A DNA stretch of 64,000 nt. It comes from Lentzea kentuckyensis. GTDB lineage: Bacteria; Actinomycetota; Actinomycetes; Mycobacteriales; Pseudonocardiaceae. The stretch is taken from positions 1-64,000 of the forward strand of contig NZ_MUYM01000072.1 of assembly GCF_002150765.1 (NCBI RefSeq). Direction: 5' to 3'. Below the pieces are notes generated by a model that ran no database searches, was not told where the DNA came from, and saw nothing but the letters and a program-made list of their open reading frames with translations. Made by a program: the position numbers and the translations under genes. This document shows positions 1 through 7,910 of the stretch, piece after piece (within the stretch, counting starts at the first letter, position 1; each line of letters begins with the position of its first letter).

Positions 1-820
1 CGTCGCGCTGCCCTCCGGTGAGACCATCCCCGCGCTCGGCATGGGCACGTGGATGATGGCCGAGAGCCCCGCCAAGCGCTCGGACGAGATCGCGGCGCTG
101 CAGGCCGGCATCGACCTCGGACTCACCCTGATCGACACCGCGGAGATGTACGGCTCCGGCGCCGCCGAGTCGCTCGTGGGCGAGGCCGTGTCCGGACGCC
201 GGGACGAAGTGTTCCTCGTGTCGAAGGTCCTGCCGTCCAACGCCTCCGCCAAGGGCGCTGTGCGGGCCTGTGAGGCCAGCCTGCGCCGTCTGGGCACCGA
301 CCGGCTGGATCTGTACCTGCTGCACTGGCGCGGCCGCGTACCGCTCGCTCAGACCCTGGACGGCTTCGCGACGCTGGTCTCGGCCGGCAAGATCCGGCAC
401 TGGGGTGTCAGCAACCTGGACCTGGCCGACCTGCGCGAGCTGAGTGAGTTGCCGGGGTTCTGCCAGACCAACCAGATCCTCTACAACCTGTCGAGGCGCG
501 GGCCGGAGCACGACCTGCTGCCGTGGCACGCCTCGGCGGGGATGCCGGTCATGGCCTACTCCCCCGTCGAGCAGGGGCGGTTGCTGGGGTCGCCGGTGCT
601 GGCGGAGGTGGCCGGGCGGCACGGGGCCACGCCCGCTCAGGTGGCGCTGGCGTGGGTGCTGCGGCTGCCGTACGTGAACGCGATTCCCAAGGCCGGCACG
701 GTCGCGCACGTGCGCGAGAACGCCGGGGCGCTGTCGGTGCGGCTGTCCTCAGAGGACCTGGCGGACCTGGACCAGGCGTTCCCGCCGCCTGACGGCCCGG
801 AGCCTCTCGCCATGCTCTGA
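1..820 (+). CDS. Aldo/keto reductase, 5' end outside window
   Basis: NAD(P)H-dependent oxidoreductase of the aldo/keto reductase superfamily, presumably cytoplasmic. The reading frame is already open at base 2, where the residues before the first Met (VALPSGETIPALG) are the typical AKR N-terminal strand, so the true start lies upstream of the window and 272 residues are visible. The catalytic tetrad can be read: Asp and Tyr in DTAEMYGSG, Lys in LVSKVLP and His in YLLHWRG. The C-terminal PKAGTVAHVREN segment matches the usual cofactor-phosphate-binding region. The substrate cannot be told from sequence. The next plus-strand gene begins almost 190 bp away, so this gene is probably transcribed alone or with genes outside the window. 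Confidence 0.93.
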   Translation, partial: VALPSGETIPALGMGTWMMAESPAKRSDEIAALQAGIDLGLTLIDTAEMYGSGAAESLVGEAVSGRRDEVFLVSKVLPSNASAKGAVRACEASLRRLGTDRLDLYLLHWRGRVPLAQTLDGFATLVSAGKIRHWGVSNLDLADLRELSELPGFCQTNQILYNLSRRGPEHDLLPWHASAGMPVMAYSPVEQGRLLGSPVLAEVAGRHGATPAQVALAWVLRLPYVNAIPKAGTVAHVRENAGALSVRLSSEDLADLDQAFPPPDGPEPLAML

Positions 821-898
821 CCCAGAGCTCACACCACGCCCGGTAGCGTGCACGACCGGTCTTACCAACCAGACACGAGGAAGCGAGGTGAGCGACAC

Positions 899-1008
899 AT
901 GCCAGGCGACAGTAGCCCGTGCGGGTCTTTCACCTCGCACGTCCAATTCGGGCACGCTTCAGTTTCTGGCGTGTGACGCACACCCCTGCACAAAAGGGGA
1001 GTCACACG
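899..1008 (+). promoter_or_regulatory. Candidate mgtC leader: 25-codon ORF with internal hairpin
   Basis: A short ORF (ATG 899, TGA 974-976, 25 codons) precedes the MgtC-family gene, with the purine-rich stretch gaggaagcgagg just upstream. Inside it, 918-941 can fold into a hairpin: CGTGCG pairs with CGCACG, extended by GGT/ACC around a CTTTC loop with one bulged T. Leader ORFs control mgtC in enterobacteria, but nothing here matches that leader in sequence (only one proline codon), so the regulatory role is inference. No M-box-like structure was recognised. Confidence 0.3.
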
Positions 1009-1437
1009 ATGCACGTCTTCGACATGACGCTGCGCATTGCCGAGAGCATGGGCCTCGGCGCGTTGATCGGTTTCGAGCGGCAGTACCGCGCGCGGATGGC
1101 CGGCCTGCGGACCAACGCCCTCGTGGCGGTGGGAGCAGCGCTGTTCGTGTTGCTGTCCGCGCAGGGTTTCGACGGACAGGGCGGCGACCCCACGCGGGTG
1201 GCCGCTCAGGTGGTGTCCGGAATCGGGTTCCTCGGTGCCGGCGTGATCCTGCGCGACGGGTTGTCGGTGCGCGGCATCAACACCGCGGCCACGCTCTGGT
1301 GCGCGGCCGCGGTGGGGGCACTGGCGGGCGCCGGAATGCACGCGATGGCGGCCGCCGGCACCGTCGCGATCATCGCGGTCAACGTCGGGTTGCGGGAACT
1401 CGGCCGGGCCGTGGACCGCAAGGACGAGGAGAGCTAG
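1009..1437 (+). CDS. MgtC/SapB family membrane protein
   Basis: Small integral membrane protein of 142 residues from the MgtC/SapB family, linked in other bacteria to growth at low magnesium and to modulation of membrane ATPases. Family signatures are visible: GALIGFERQ followed by GLRT near the N-terminus, and GIGFLGAGVILRDG around residues 66-79. About four hydrophobic helices fill the protein. ATG 1009 is preferred over in-frame upstream codons because AAAAGGGGAG sits a few bases before it and the protein then starts at the usual family N-terminus. It lacks the C-terminal cytoplasmic domain of enterobacterial MgtC, as SapB-type proteins do. The actual ion or partner is unknown. Confidence 0.9.
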   Translation: MHVFDMTLRIAESMGLGALIGFERQYRARMAGLRTNALVAVGAALFVLLSAQGFDGQGGDPTRVAAQVVSGIGFLGAGVILRDGLSVRGINTAATLWCAAAVGALAGAGMHAMAAAGTVAIIAVNVGLRELGRAVDRKDEES

Positions 1438-1442
1438 CGGCG

Positions 1443-1751
1443 CTAACGGGGTTGGTAGGTCAGGCAGTTGGCGTGGTGGTCGCCGGCGCCGGGACCGATG
1501 CGCACGCTCTGCGCCGTGCATTCCAGCGAGGCGTTGTGCGTGCAGTCGGTGCGGAGACAGGCACCCACCTGCGCCACGACCTTCTCCAGGCCGCCCTTGG
1601 TGCTCAGCGGGATGAAGGTGCCGCAGTCGGCGGCGCCGTTGTCGCCGCGCACGGTGATCGCGAACGCGTGGCAGCCGTCGTGGTTGTACGAGCAGTCGCT
1701 CACGGTGCAATCGTGGACGGCGGGCATCGCCGGGTTCTCGAGGGTGGTCAT
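1443..1751 (-). CDS. DUF1540 domain protein
   Basis: A 102-residue cytoplasmic-looking protein with two Cys-rich DUF1540-like units. The first reads CTVSDCSYNHDGCHAFAI (about residues 15-32), the second, near residues 60-80, CLRTDCTHNASLEC. Pairs of Cys spaced this way suggest metal binding, but the function of the family is unknown. ATG 1751 is chosen because GGCAGGAG lies at normal spacing upstream; a longer frame exists but its extra N-terminus looks non-coding. The gene is convergent with mgtC, only 5 bp apart, and shows no functional link to its neighbours. Confidence 0.85.
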   Translation of the reverse strand: MTTLENPAMPAVHDCTVSDCSYNHDGCHAFAITVRGDNGAADCGTFIPLSTKGGLEKVVAQVGACLRTDCTHNASLECTAQSVRIGPGAGDHHANCLTYQPR

Positions 1752-1867
1752 GTCCGCTCCTGCCGTGGTGGGAAAGGTTCGGTGATTCGGACCATGCCAC
1801 CACGGCAGGAGGGCCGCAATTCGAAAGGAATTAGGCGAGCCTATCCTCCAGAAATGCGAGACATCAT

Positions 1868-4192
1868 TTAGTTGAGCACGCAGAGCAGCGAACACGCCTT
1901 GGCGGACGACCAGTCGGTGTAGGTCCGCGCGGCGTTGGGCGGGGTGTACTTCGCCTTCGCCTTGTTGGTCATCGGGAACAACGACAGCAGCGCGTAGGTC
2001 GAGCAGTACACCTGCTTCGACTCACCCGGCTGCAGGGCGAACGGTCCGGTCTGGCAGGCCGGTTCCACCTCGTCGACCACGTAGGCGTCGGCGATCGGGA
2101 TCGGGCCGTTGTTGGTCACGGTGACGCGCCAGTACGCGGTCGCGAACAACAGGCCGAGAACACCCACCGGTGCTTCCTTCACCCACGGCCCGGCGCCGCC
2201 CGCCTTGCAGTGCGCGGGTGTGTGCGAGGCGCAGATCTCCTTGTTCACCACCACGTTCGGCATGCACGCCGCTCCAGGTGCGACCTGCCGGGTCACGGTG
2301 TTGGACGTGAGGGTGCCGGTCGCGTCGGTGCCGCCCGCGGTGTTGGCGATCGACGTGACCGGGCAGTCCGCGGAGATCGTGGTGCGGAAGCACATCTGTG
2401 GCGCGTCACCGGTGAACTCCACGACCAGCGACGGCTGGTTGCCGCCGCCGAAGTCCGCCGCGTTGTTCAGCACGAGCGACGCCGTGACGGTCAGCGAGGT
2501 GGCCGAGGCGCCGCTCAGGTCGACGGTGCCGTCCGGGGCGAAACCCGGTGTGGTCACCGGGTTTCCGTTCTGGTCGACGACCGCGACGGTGGACGCGCCG
2601 AAGTTCACGTTCGCCGGTGTCACGCCCGTCAGGCGTGCCTTCGTGTAGGTGACGGCGCGCGGTTTGCCGTCGCAGTAGAACTGCGACGGGGTGAGCGACA
2701 CGGAGGCGCCACTGCGCACGCATGGCGACGCCCCCGTGTCAGGATCCATCGAGAACAGCACGCCCGCGTCCCCCAGTCCGATCAGGCAACCGGTGGGAGC
2801 GTCGTAGGCGTAGCCGTAATCCCTGGTGACGCCACCGTTGACGTTCGGATGGGTGATGCGCGGTGGCACGCCGGCGCACGACGTTCCGGTGCTCCAGTCG
2901 TGGCACACCGCCGCTCCCACGTACGGGCCGTTCCACACCGCGAGGTAGCTGCGCACGCGGTCACCGGTGCGGATCACCTCCGGGTTGAACACCAGCACGC
3001 CGCCTTCCAGCCCGGCCGCGGCCGACGGTGCGGGCAGGGACGACCCGTCCACCGCGTAGCAGGTGGTGACGTTCGCGCCCCCGGTCGTGCTGGAACACGC
3101 GCCGGCCTCCGCACCCGTTGTGCTGTAGGCGGTGTAGGCGTTGTAGGTGGAGTTGCCGGACGGACCGACCGGTTTCGGGGCCGGCCAGCCCGCGCACGCG
3201 GTCGTGGTGCCGGGATCGAAGCAGCCGAGCACGGGGACGCCTCCGCCGGCCGGTGACGACGAGGCGAACAGCTTGCCCGCGGCGACGGTCGCCGCACCGA
3301 AGTAGTAGCTGCCGTTGTTGGTGTACGGCACGATCGGCGGGTAGGGCTGGTTCGCGCACGCGCTCTGCGTGGCGGGCGTCCAGCAGAGGACATGACCGGA
3401 AGTCGCCACGCCGTAGAGGTTTCCGCCGACCTGGACGAGTCCGGCCAGGTCGGTCGTCTGCCCGCCGCGGGGCATCAGCGGCCAGTAGCCGCAGTTGCCG
3501 GGCGCGGCGAGGTCGAGGCAGCCGACGCCGATCGACGCCGCGGTGATCGCCGCGTAGTACACGCGGGCCGGGTTCGCCGGATCGCGGACGTACTGCGGTT
3601 CGAGCGGGCTGGCGATGTCGCCGGTGTTGCCCGCGCCGAACGGGCCGGGAGTCGTGTTGAGCGGCTTCGGCCACGGACCACCCGCGCACAGGGCGCTGGT
3701 CGTGACGTCGGTGCACACGAGTTTGGGGGCCGCGGCGGCCCCGTGGTGGTAGACGTTCCACGCCTGCAGGCGCCCGTCCGGCGTGCGGTGCAGGATCGGG
3801 GTGAAACCGTCGCCACCGGTGGCGGTCGCGCTGGCCTGCACGGGTGGCGTGAGCAGGCTGGACAGCGCCCTGCCGCCGTTGCGCACGGCGGGAATGGTCG
3901 CGCTGACCGGGTTGCCCTCGGTCCCGGTCCAGCCGGGCGGCACCTGCAGCGAGCCGGGCAGGTAGGTCTGGCCCGCGCCGATGGTGTCGGTGATGGTGGC
4001 GGCACCGGGAGCACCGCTCGCGTACGACACGACCCAGGTGGCGGTGTCGCCGTGACCGGCGGGATCGGACACGCCTTGCACGGACTTGGTGAGCGTGGAA
4101 ACGGACGGCTGGGCGATCACGGGGACAGCGGCGGTGAGCGTGCTGCCAGCGAGCGCGGTCGCCAGCAACAGCACCGGCAAACGTCTTCGCAC
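1868..4192 (-). CDS. Large secreted DUF11-type repeat protein
   Basis: A 774-residue exported protein of unknown role. Residues 1-27 form a signal peptide (MRRRLPVLLLATALAGSTLT then VPVIAQP). Residues 30-100 look like a DUF11 beta-sandwich (LTKSVQGVSDPAG, TWVVSYASGA), and the C-terminal 150 residues carry a second such module (WRVTVTNNGPIPIADAYVVDEV). Between them a Cys-pair motif recurs at least five times: a Cys, then about ten residues rich in Asp/Thr, then C-A-G-x-P/W-x-P, for example CFDPGTTTACAGWPAPKP. That spacing suggests disulfide-stapled propeller-like blades. No catalytic motif or cell-wall anchor is visible. It probably acts outside the cell or in the envelope as a binding or structural protein; this is inference. 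Confidence 0.75.
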   Translation of the reverse strand: MRRRLPVLLLATALAGSTLTAAVPVIAQPSVSTLTKSVQGVSDPAGHGDTATWVVSYASGAPGAATITDTIGAGQTYLPGSLQVPPGWTGTEGNPVSATIPAVRNGGRALSSLLTPPVQASATATGGDGFTPILHRTPDGRLQAWNVYHHGAAAAPKLVCTDVTTSALCAGGPWPKPLNTTPGPFGAGNTGDIASPLEPQYVRDPANPARVYYAAITAASIGVGCLDLAAPGNCGYWPLMPRGGQTTDLAGLVQVGGNLYGVATSGHVLCWTPATQSACANQPYPPIVPYTNNGSYYFGAATVAAGKLFASSSPAGGGVPVLGCFDPGTTTACAGWPAPKPVGPSGNSTYNAYTAYSTTGAEAGACSSTTGGANVTTCYAVDGSSLPAPSAAAGLEGGVLVFNPEVIRTGDRVRSYLAVWNGPYVGAAVCHDWSTGTSCAGVPPRITHPNVNGGVTRDYGYAYDAPTGCLIGLGDAGVLFSMDPDTGASPCVRSGASVSLTPSQFYCDGKPRAVTYTKARLTGVTPANVNFGASTVAVVDQNGNPVTTPGFAPDGTVDLSGASATSLTVTASLVLNNAADFGGGNQPSLVVEFTGDAPQMCFRTTISADCPVTSIANTAGGTDATGTLTSNTVTRQVAPGAACMPNVVVNKEICASHTPAHCKAGGAGPWVKEAPVGVLGLLFATAYWRVTVTNNGPIPIADAYVVDEVEPACQTGPFALQPGESKQVYCSTYALLSLFPMTNKAKAKYTPPNAARTYTDWSSAKACSLLCVLN

Positions 4193-4470
4193 GAGCGAGA
4201 TCCCTTCGGCGGCGGATGAGTTCGGGAACTGGTCGCCGACGCTAGGGACGTGTTCCGCGGCTCATCAACGCCCTCACCCGCGTGCGTGGGATGTCCGCCC
4301 CATCAGACGAATGCGCACAGCCGGAACATGTGATTCGACAAGAGATTCCACCACGACCCCGAATCGGATTTCACCTGAACGCCGCCGATCTGCCGATCCG
4401 AGAAACCAATGCGCGGCAGTTTCGGGCGGCGCGCTATCTCAAGGTCGGCGGGCTGCCCGACACTGGCCGA

Positions 4471-5310
4471 GTGAGTCTTCACGACGAACCACTGCGGATC
4501 CGGGTTCTGGGAACGTTCGAAATCACCCGCGGCAATCGAAGATGCACGCCGACAGCGCCGAAGCAACGGGCGTTGCTCGCGCTGCTCGCCCTGCACGCCA
4601 ACGAGTTCGTGGCCACCCGCCGCATCGTGGACCAGTTGTGGACGCGGGGTGCTCCCCGATCGGCCATCGCCGCGTTGCACGGATACGTCACCGCGGCGCG
4701 GCGCGCACTCACACCGGGGTGGAAGAGTTCCCGCAATTCACATCCCGTCCTGAACACGCGCCCTTCCGGCTACGTGCTCTGCCTGGAACCGCAGCAGCTG
4801 GACCTCACCGGATTCCGTGAACTGGCGAAACGAGCACAGACGGAGATCGCGGCCGGCGACTGCGCGCGAGCACGGGAGACAGTCACAGCGGCGCTGAGTC
4901 TGTGGCGCGGCTCGCCATTGGCGGATCTGCGCGAGACCGGCATGTTCGACCACGACATCACTCGCTTGGAAAAGGAATACCTGGAATTGCTGCGCAACCG
5001 GTTCGACGTCATGCTCTGTGACGGCGACGGCCACCTCGCGGTGGGCGAACTCGAGGAGCTGTGCACGAACTACCCGCTGCGCGAACGGTTCCACGAACAG
5101 CTGATGCTCGCGCTGTGCCAGGCCGAGCGCCGCGCCGACGCGCTGACCGCCTACGCCAGGGCGTACCGCGAGCTGTCGAGTCATGCCGGCATCGAGCCAG
5201 GGCCCCGGTTGCGGGCCCTGCACCAGGTCGTCCTCAGCGGGGACGACCCGTTCGACCGCGGGCGCCGGCACCTCGCCGGGCTACGGGTGGCGCACGCCGT
5301 TTCTCCTTAA
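4471..5310 (+). CDS. SARP-family (BTAD) transcriptional activator
   Basis: A 279-residue Streptomyces antibiotic regulatory protein. The N-terminal OmpR-type winged helix spans roughly residues 5-100 (RIRVLGTFEI ... PKQRALLALLALHAN). The bacterial transcriptional activation domain follows (YVLCLEPQQLDLTGFREL ... AGDCARARETVTAALSLWRG) to about residue 255. GTG 4471 is chosen because it puts the DNA-binding domain at the N-terminus; in-frame codons reach back to 4282 and no clear ribosome site separates them. It faces the RiPP-like operon and overlaps its last gene tail to tail by 30 bp. The TTGGAG repeats at 9337-9364 have the 11-bp period SARPs recognise, so it is the likely activator of that operon. 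Confidence 0.88.
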   Translation: MSLHDEPLRIRVLGTFEITRGNRRCTPTAPKQRALLALLALHANEFVATRRIVDQLWTRGAPRSAIAALHGYVTAARRALTPGWKSSRNSHPVLNTRPSGYVLCLEPQQLDLTGFRELAKRAQTEIAAGDCARARETVTAALSLWRGSPLADLRETGMFDHDITRLEKEYLELLRNRFDVMLCDGDGHLAVGELEELCTNYPLRERFHEQLMLALCQAERRADALTAYARAYRELSSHAGIEPGPRLRALHQVVLSGDDPFDRGRRHLAGLRVAHAVSP

Positions 5311-5799
5311 CCCCCAGTCGAACAGCCGCCGGTAGCAGACCAGCGGCTCGGCCTCCGTCACCTCGGTCCGGGTGACCTCGCCGATCAGGACGGTGTGGTC
5401 GCCGTGGTCGAACACGGCGGTGGTGGTGCAGCGCAGGTAGATCGGCGCCGCGCACAGCCTGGGCACCGCACCGTCCCACTCCCACCCGACGCCGGCGAAC
5501 TTGTCCGCGCCCCGGCTCGCGAACGTCCGCGCGGTTCGTTCCTCGGTCCGGCCGAGCACGTGCACGCCGAACTCCGCGCAGTGCGTCAGCGGGTCACGGC
5601 AGCGCGAGGCGTGATCGACGACCACCAGCACCGACGGCGGATCCACGCTGTACGAGCAGATCGACGAGACGAGCAACCCGCACGGCTGCCCGCTCGCCTG
5701 GCGCGTGGTGACCACGGCCAGGCCCGACACCAGCCGGCTCATCGCGTCGGTGAACGTGGCCACTGGGAGGCCGGCGGCCACGTTCTCCGTTGCTGTCAC
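5281..5799 (-). CDS. Flavin reductase-like protein
   Basis: A 172-residue protein of the flavin reductase (FMN-binding split barrel) family, the NAD(P)H:flavin component that feeds reduced flavin to two-component monooxygenases. Typical features are VSGLAVVTTRQ near residue 25, then GLLVSSICSYSVDPPSVLVVVD, and the HxxG-like FDHGDHTVLIGEV toward the end. GTG 5799 has a strong GTAGGAGG ribosome site, which decides the start. It lies 11 bp after the TPR gene and is the last gene of the operon that begins with a precursor-like peptide. No partner monooxygenase is encoded in this operon, so it may reduce flavin for a distant enzyme or act on the peptide directly; this is open. Confidence 0.85.
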   Translation of the reverse strand: MTATENVAAGLPVATFTDAMSRLVSGLAVVTTRQASGQPCGLLVSSICSYSVDPPSVLVVVDHASRCRDPLTHCAEFGVHVLGRTEERTARTFASRGADKFAGVGWEWDGAVPRLCAAPIYLRCTTTAVFDHGDHTVLIGEVTRTEVTEAEPLVCYRRLFDWGLRRNGVRHP

Positions 5800-5810
5800 C
5801 GCGGTTCCTC

Positions 5811-7886
5811 CTACCGGGCCGTGGCGGCGGCGCAGAGTTCCCTGCGCTGCCGTGCGTCCTCGTCGTCGGTGACGGCGAGCACCGCGTCGTAGTCGAGGAT
5901 CGCCGCGCCCAGGTCGCCGGACTCCTCGTAGGCGATCGCGCGGTTGAACCGCGCCTCCGGGTTGTCGTCGAGGGTGATGGCCCGGCTCAGGTAGCTGATC
6001 GCGTCGGTGAGGTCGCCGGACGCCACCGCGATCGTGCCGCGGATCGCCCAGGCCTCCGCCAGCCGTTCGTCGCGCCGCACGGCCTCGGCCAGCGCGGCGG
6101 AGGCCTCGGCGTACTCCTCCTGTTCGACGAGCAGCTGTCCCTTGAGACACAACAGGTGTGCGTTGTCGGGCGCCAGTTCGAGCGCGGCGGCCACATCGTG
6201 TGCCGCCCCTTCGATGTCGCCGACGGCGAGCAGCAGCCCGGCGCGGTTGATCCTGGCGTCGACGTGCCGCGGGTCCAGTTCGATGACGTACCCGAAGTCC
6301 GCCAGGGCACCTTCGGTGTCGCCGAGGGCGAGGCGAGCGTCGGCGAGGTTGTAGTACGCCTCGGGGAACGGCGGCGACAGTCGCAGTGCCTCGCGGTAGG
6401 CGGCGATCGCCTCCTCGTCGCGGCCGAGCCTGCGCAGGACGTTGCCGACGTTGAAGTGGTGCTCGGGGAAGTTCGGATCGCGTTCGAGGACGTAGGTGTA
6501 GTCGGCGAGCGCGTCTTCCAGCCGGCCCATGCCGCCGTAGACCTGCGCCCGGTTGTAGCGCAGCACCAGGCGGTGCAGCGCGTGTTCGTGCGGCTCCAGG
6601 TCCCGGTCGAGCCTGGCCATGCCCTCGTTGACGAGGGCGAGCGCGACCTCGGGCTTCCTTTCGCGCACTTCCACGAGGGCCAGGCCGTTGCGGGTGAAGA
6701 CGGACTGGAACGCCTCAGCTTTGGGATCAGTCAACACTGAAGCCATCGCAATAGCCAAATTCATCCACGCCCGTGCGCGCACATAGTCCCGTTGGGCTTC
6801 CGGGTAGTGCCGGGCGTGCAACATCGCCGTCGAGTACGCCATTTCCAGGTGCACGGCCGGATCCGTGGACGCGGCACGACCCTCGACGTACAGCGCTTCC
6901 GCCTCGTCCGCCCGGCCGACCGCCGCCAGCACGATCCCGGTCTGCATGGTCAGGTGCCACCAGGTCTCGGTCTCCCGGTCCGCGACCGCCCGGCCGCGCA
7001 GGCCGGCGTCCGCGGCGGCCTGGTAGAGCCCGGTCTTGTGGCAGTGGTCCAGTGCGGCGCGCAGGGCCGCGGCACCGGCTCCGGCGGGGTCGCTGCCGTG
7101 CTCCAGGTGATATGGGATCGCACCGAGGTGCAACGAGAACTCCGTGGACCGTGCGAGCTCCTCGGCGCGGGCGTCGTGCAGCGCGGCTCTGGCCTCGTCC
7201 GACAGCGCGAGGTAGGCGGCGAGCACCAGCGGGTCGTCGTCGGTGCCGTCACTGTCCACATAGGCCTGGGCCGGGTGGTCGGGCAACGGGTGGTCTCCGC
7301 CGCAGGCTTCCACGACCTGTGCGTGTGCGGCGACCGTCTCCGCGAGCGACACGTCGATCTCGCCGCGCGGGTCCACCAGCGGTTCCCGGCTCGTGCCGAC
7401 GACCACGGTGAGGCCGGGCAGGTCGCCGCGGCGCAGCAGGACCGCGATGAACTCCTGGTCCGACGGGTCGGCCTCGTGCGCGTTCTCGAACACCAGCGTG
7501 CGCGGCCCACCGCCGAGTGCGGCCAGATAGTCGCGCAACAGCTCGGCCAGGCCGTTCGCGATGTTGCGGGTGTGCAGCCGCGAGTAGTAGCGGGTGCGTT
7601 CGCTGTCCTTCACCTCCCACTCCAGCGTGTGCCACGCGCTGGGCACCCTCCCGGCCAGTTCCGGCGTGCTGGTGAGGAGCTCGATGTTGTGCCGCTCCCC
7701 CAGTTCCGGACACCGCTCCAGCAGGTCGTCGGCGATCATCCGCACCAACGACCCCGCCGCGGTGTACGGCCCGCGCAGCCGCCGATGCGCGTCGACAGCC
7801 GCCCAGACCGGTGGCAGGTCCAGTGCGGCGAGCGCGTGCGTCCGGTCGCCTCGCCGATCCGCGCGGATCCAGTAGCGGCTGTCCAT
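5811..7886 (-). CDS. TPR protein with degenerate STAND-type ATPase region
   Basis: A 691-residue cytoplasmic protein. Residues 130-170 (LVFENAHEADPSDQEFIAVL, then LTVVVGTSR) resemble the Walker B and sensor strands of LuxR/AfsR-type STAND ATPases, where the motif is normally LLVLDDAHWADP. The expected Walker A near residues 38-50 reads RLRGPYTAAGSLVR and lacks GxxxxGKT, so ATP hydrolysis is unlikely. About 410 onward consists of tandem tetratricopeptide repeats (DALADYTYVLERDPNFPE, EAIAAYREALRLSPPFPE and others). It has no DNA-binding domain. It sits between the PqqD/M50 and flavin reductase genes with gaps of 24 and 11 bp, so it is probably a scaffold or partner-binding protein of the peptide pathway. 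That role is inferred from position only. Confidence 0.8.
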   Translation of the reverse strand: MDSRYWIRADRRGDRTHALAALDLPPVWAAVDAHRRLRGPYTAAGSLVRMIADDLLERCPELGERHNIELLTSTPELAGRVPSAWHTLEWEVKDSERTRYYSRLHTRNIANGLAELLRDYLAALGGGPRTLVFENAHEADPSDQEFIAVLLRRGDLPGLTVVVGTSREPLVDPRGEIDVSLAETVAAHAQVVEACGGDHPLPDHPAQAYVDSDGTDDDPLVLAAYLALSDEARAALHDARAEELARSTEFSLHLGAIPYHLEHGSDPAGAGAAALRAALDHCHKTGLYQAAADAGLRGRAVADRETETWWHLTMQTGIVLAAVGRADEAEALYVEGRAASTDPAVHLEMAYSTAMLHARHYPEAQRDYVRARAWMNLAIAMASVLTDPKAEAFQSVFTRNGLALVEVRERKPEVALALVNEGMARLDRDLEPHEHALHRLVLRYNRAQVYGGMGRLEDALADYTYVLERDPNFPEHHFNVGNVLRRLGRDEEAIAAYREALRLSPPFPEAYYNLADARLALGDTEGALADFGYVIELDPRHVDARINRAGLLLAVGDIEGAAHDVAAALELAPDNAHLLCLKGQLLVEQEEYAEASAALAEAVRRDERLAEAWAIRGTIAVASGDLTDAISYLSRAITLDDNPEARFNRAIAYEESGDLGAAILDYDAVLAVTDDEDARQRRELCAAATAR

Positions 7887-7910
7887 GGTGCGTCCTTTCG
7901 GTGAACCGAG

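Noticed and set aside
821-1008. M-box magnesium riboswitch before the MgtC gene
   Set aside because: The interval is short and I could not find the conserved M-box helices; only one local hairpin is seen.
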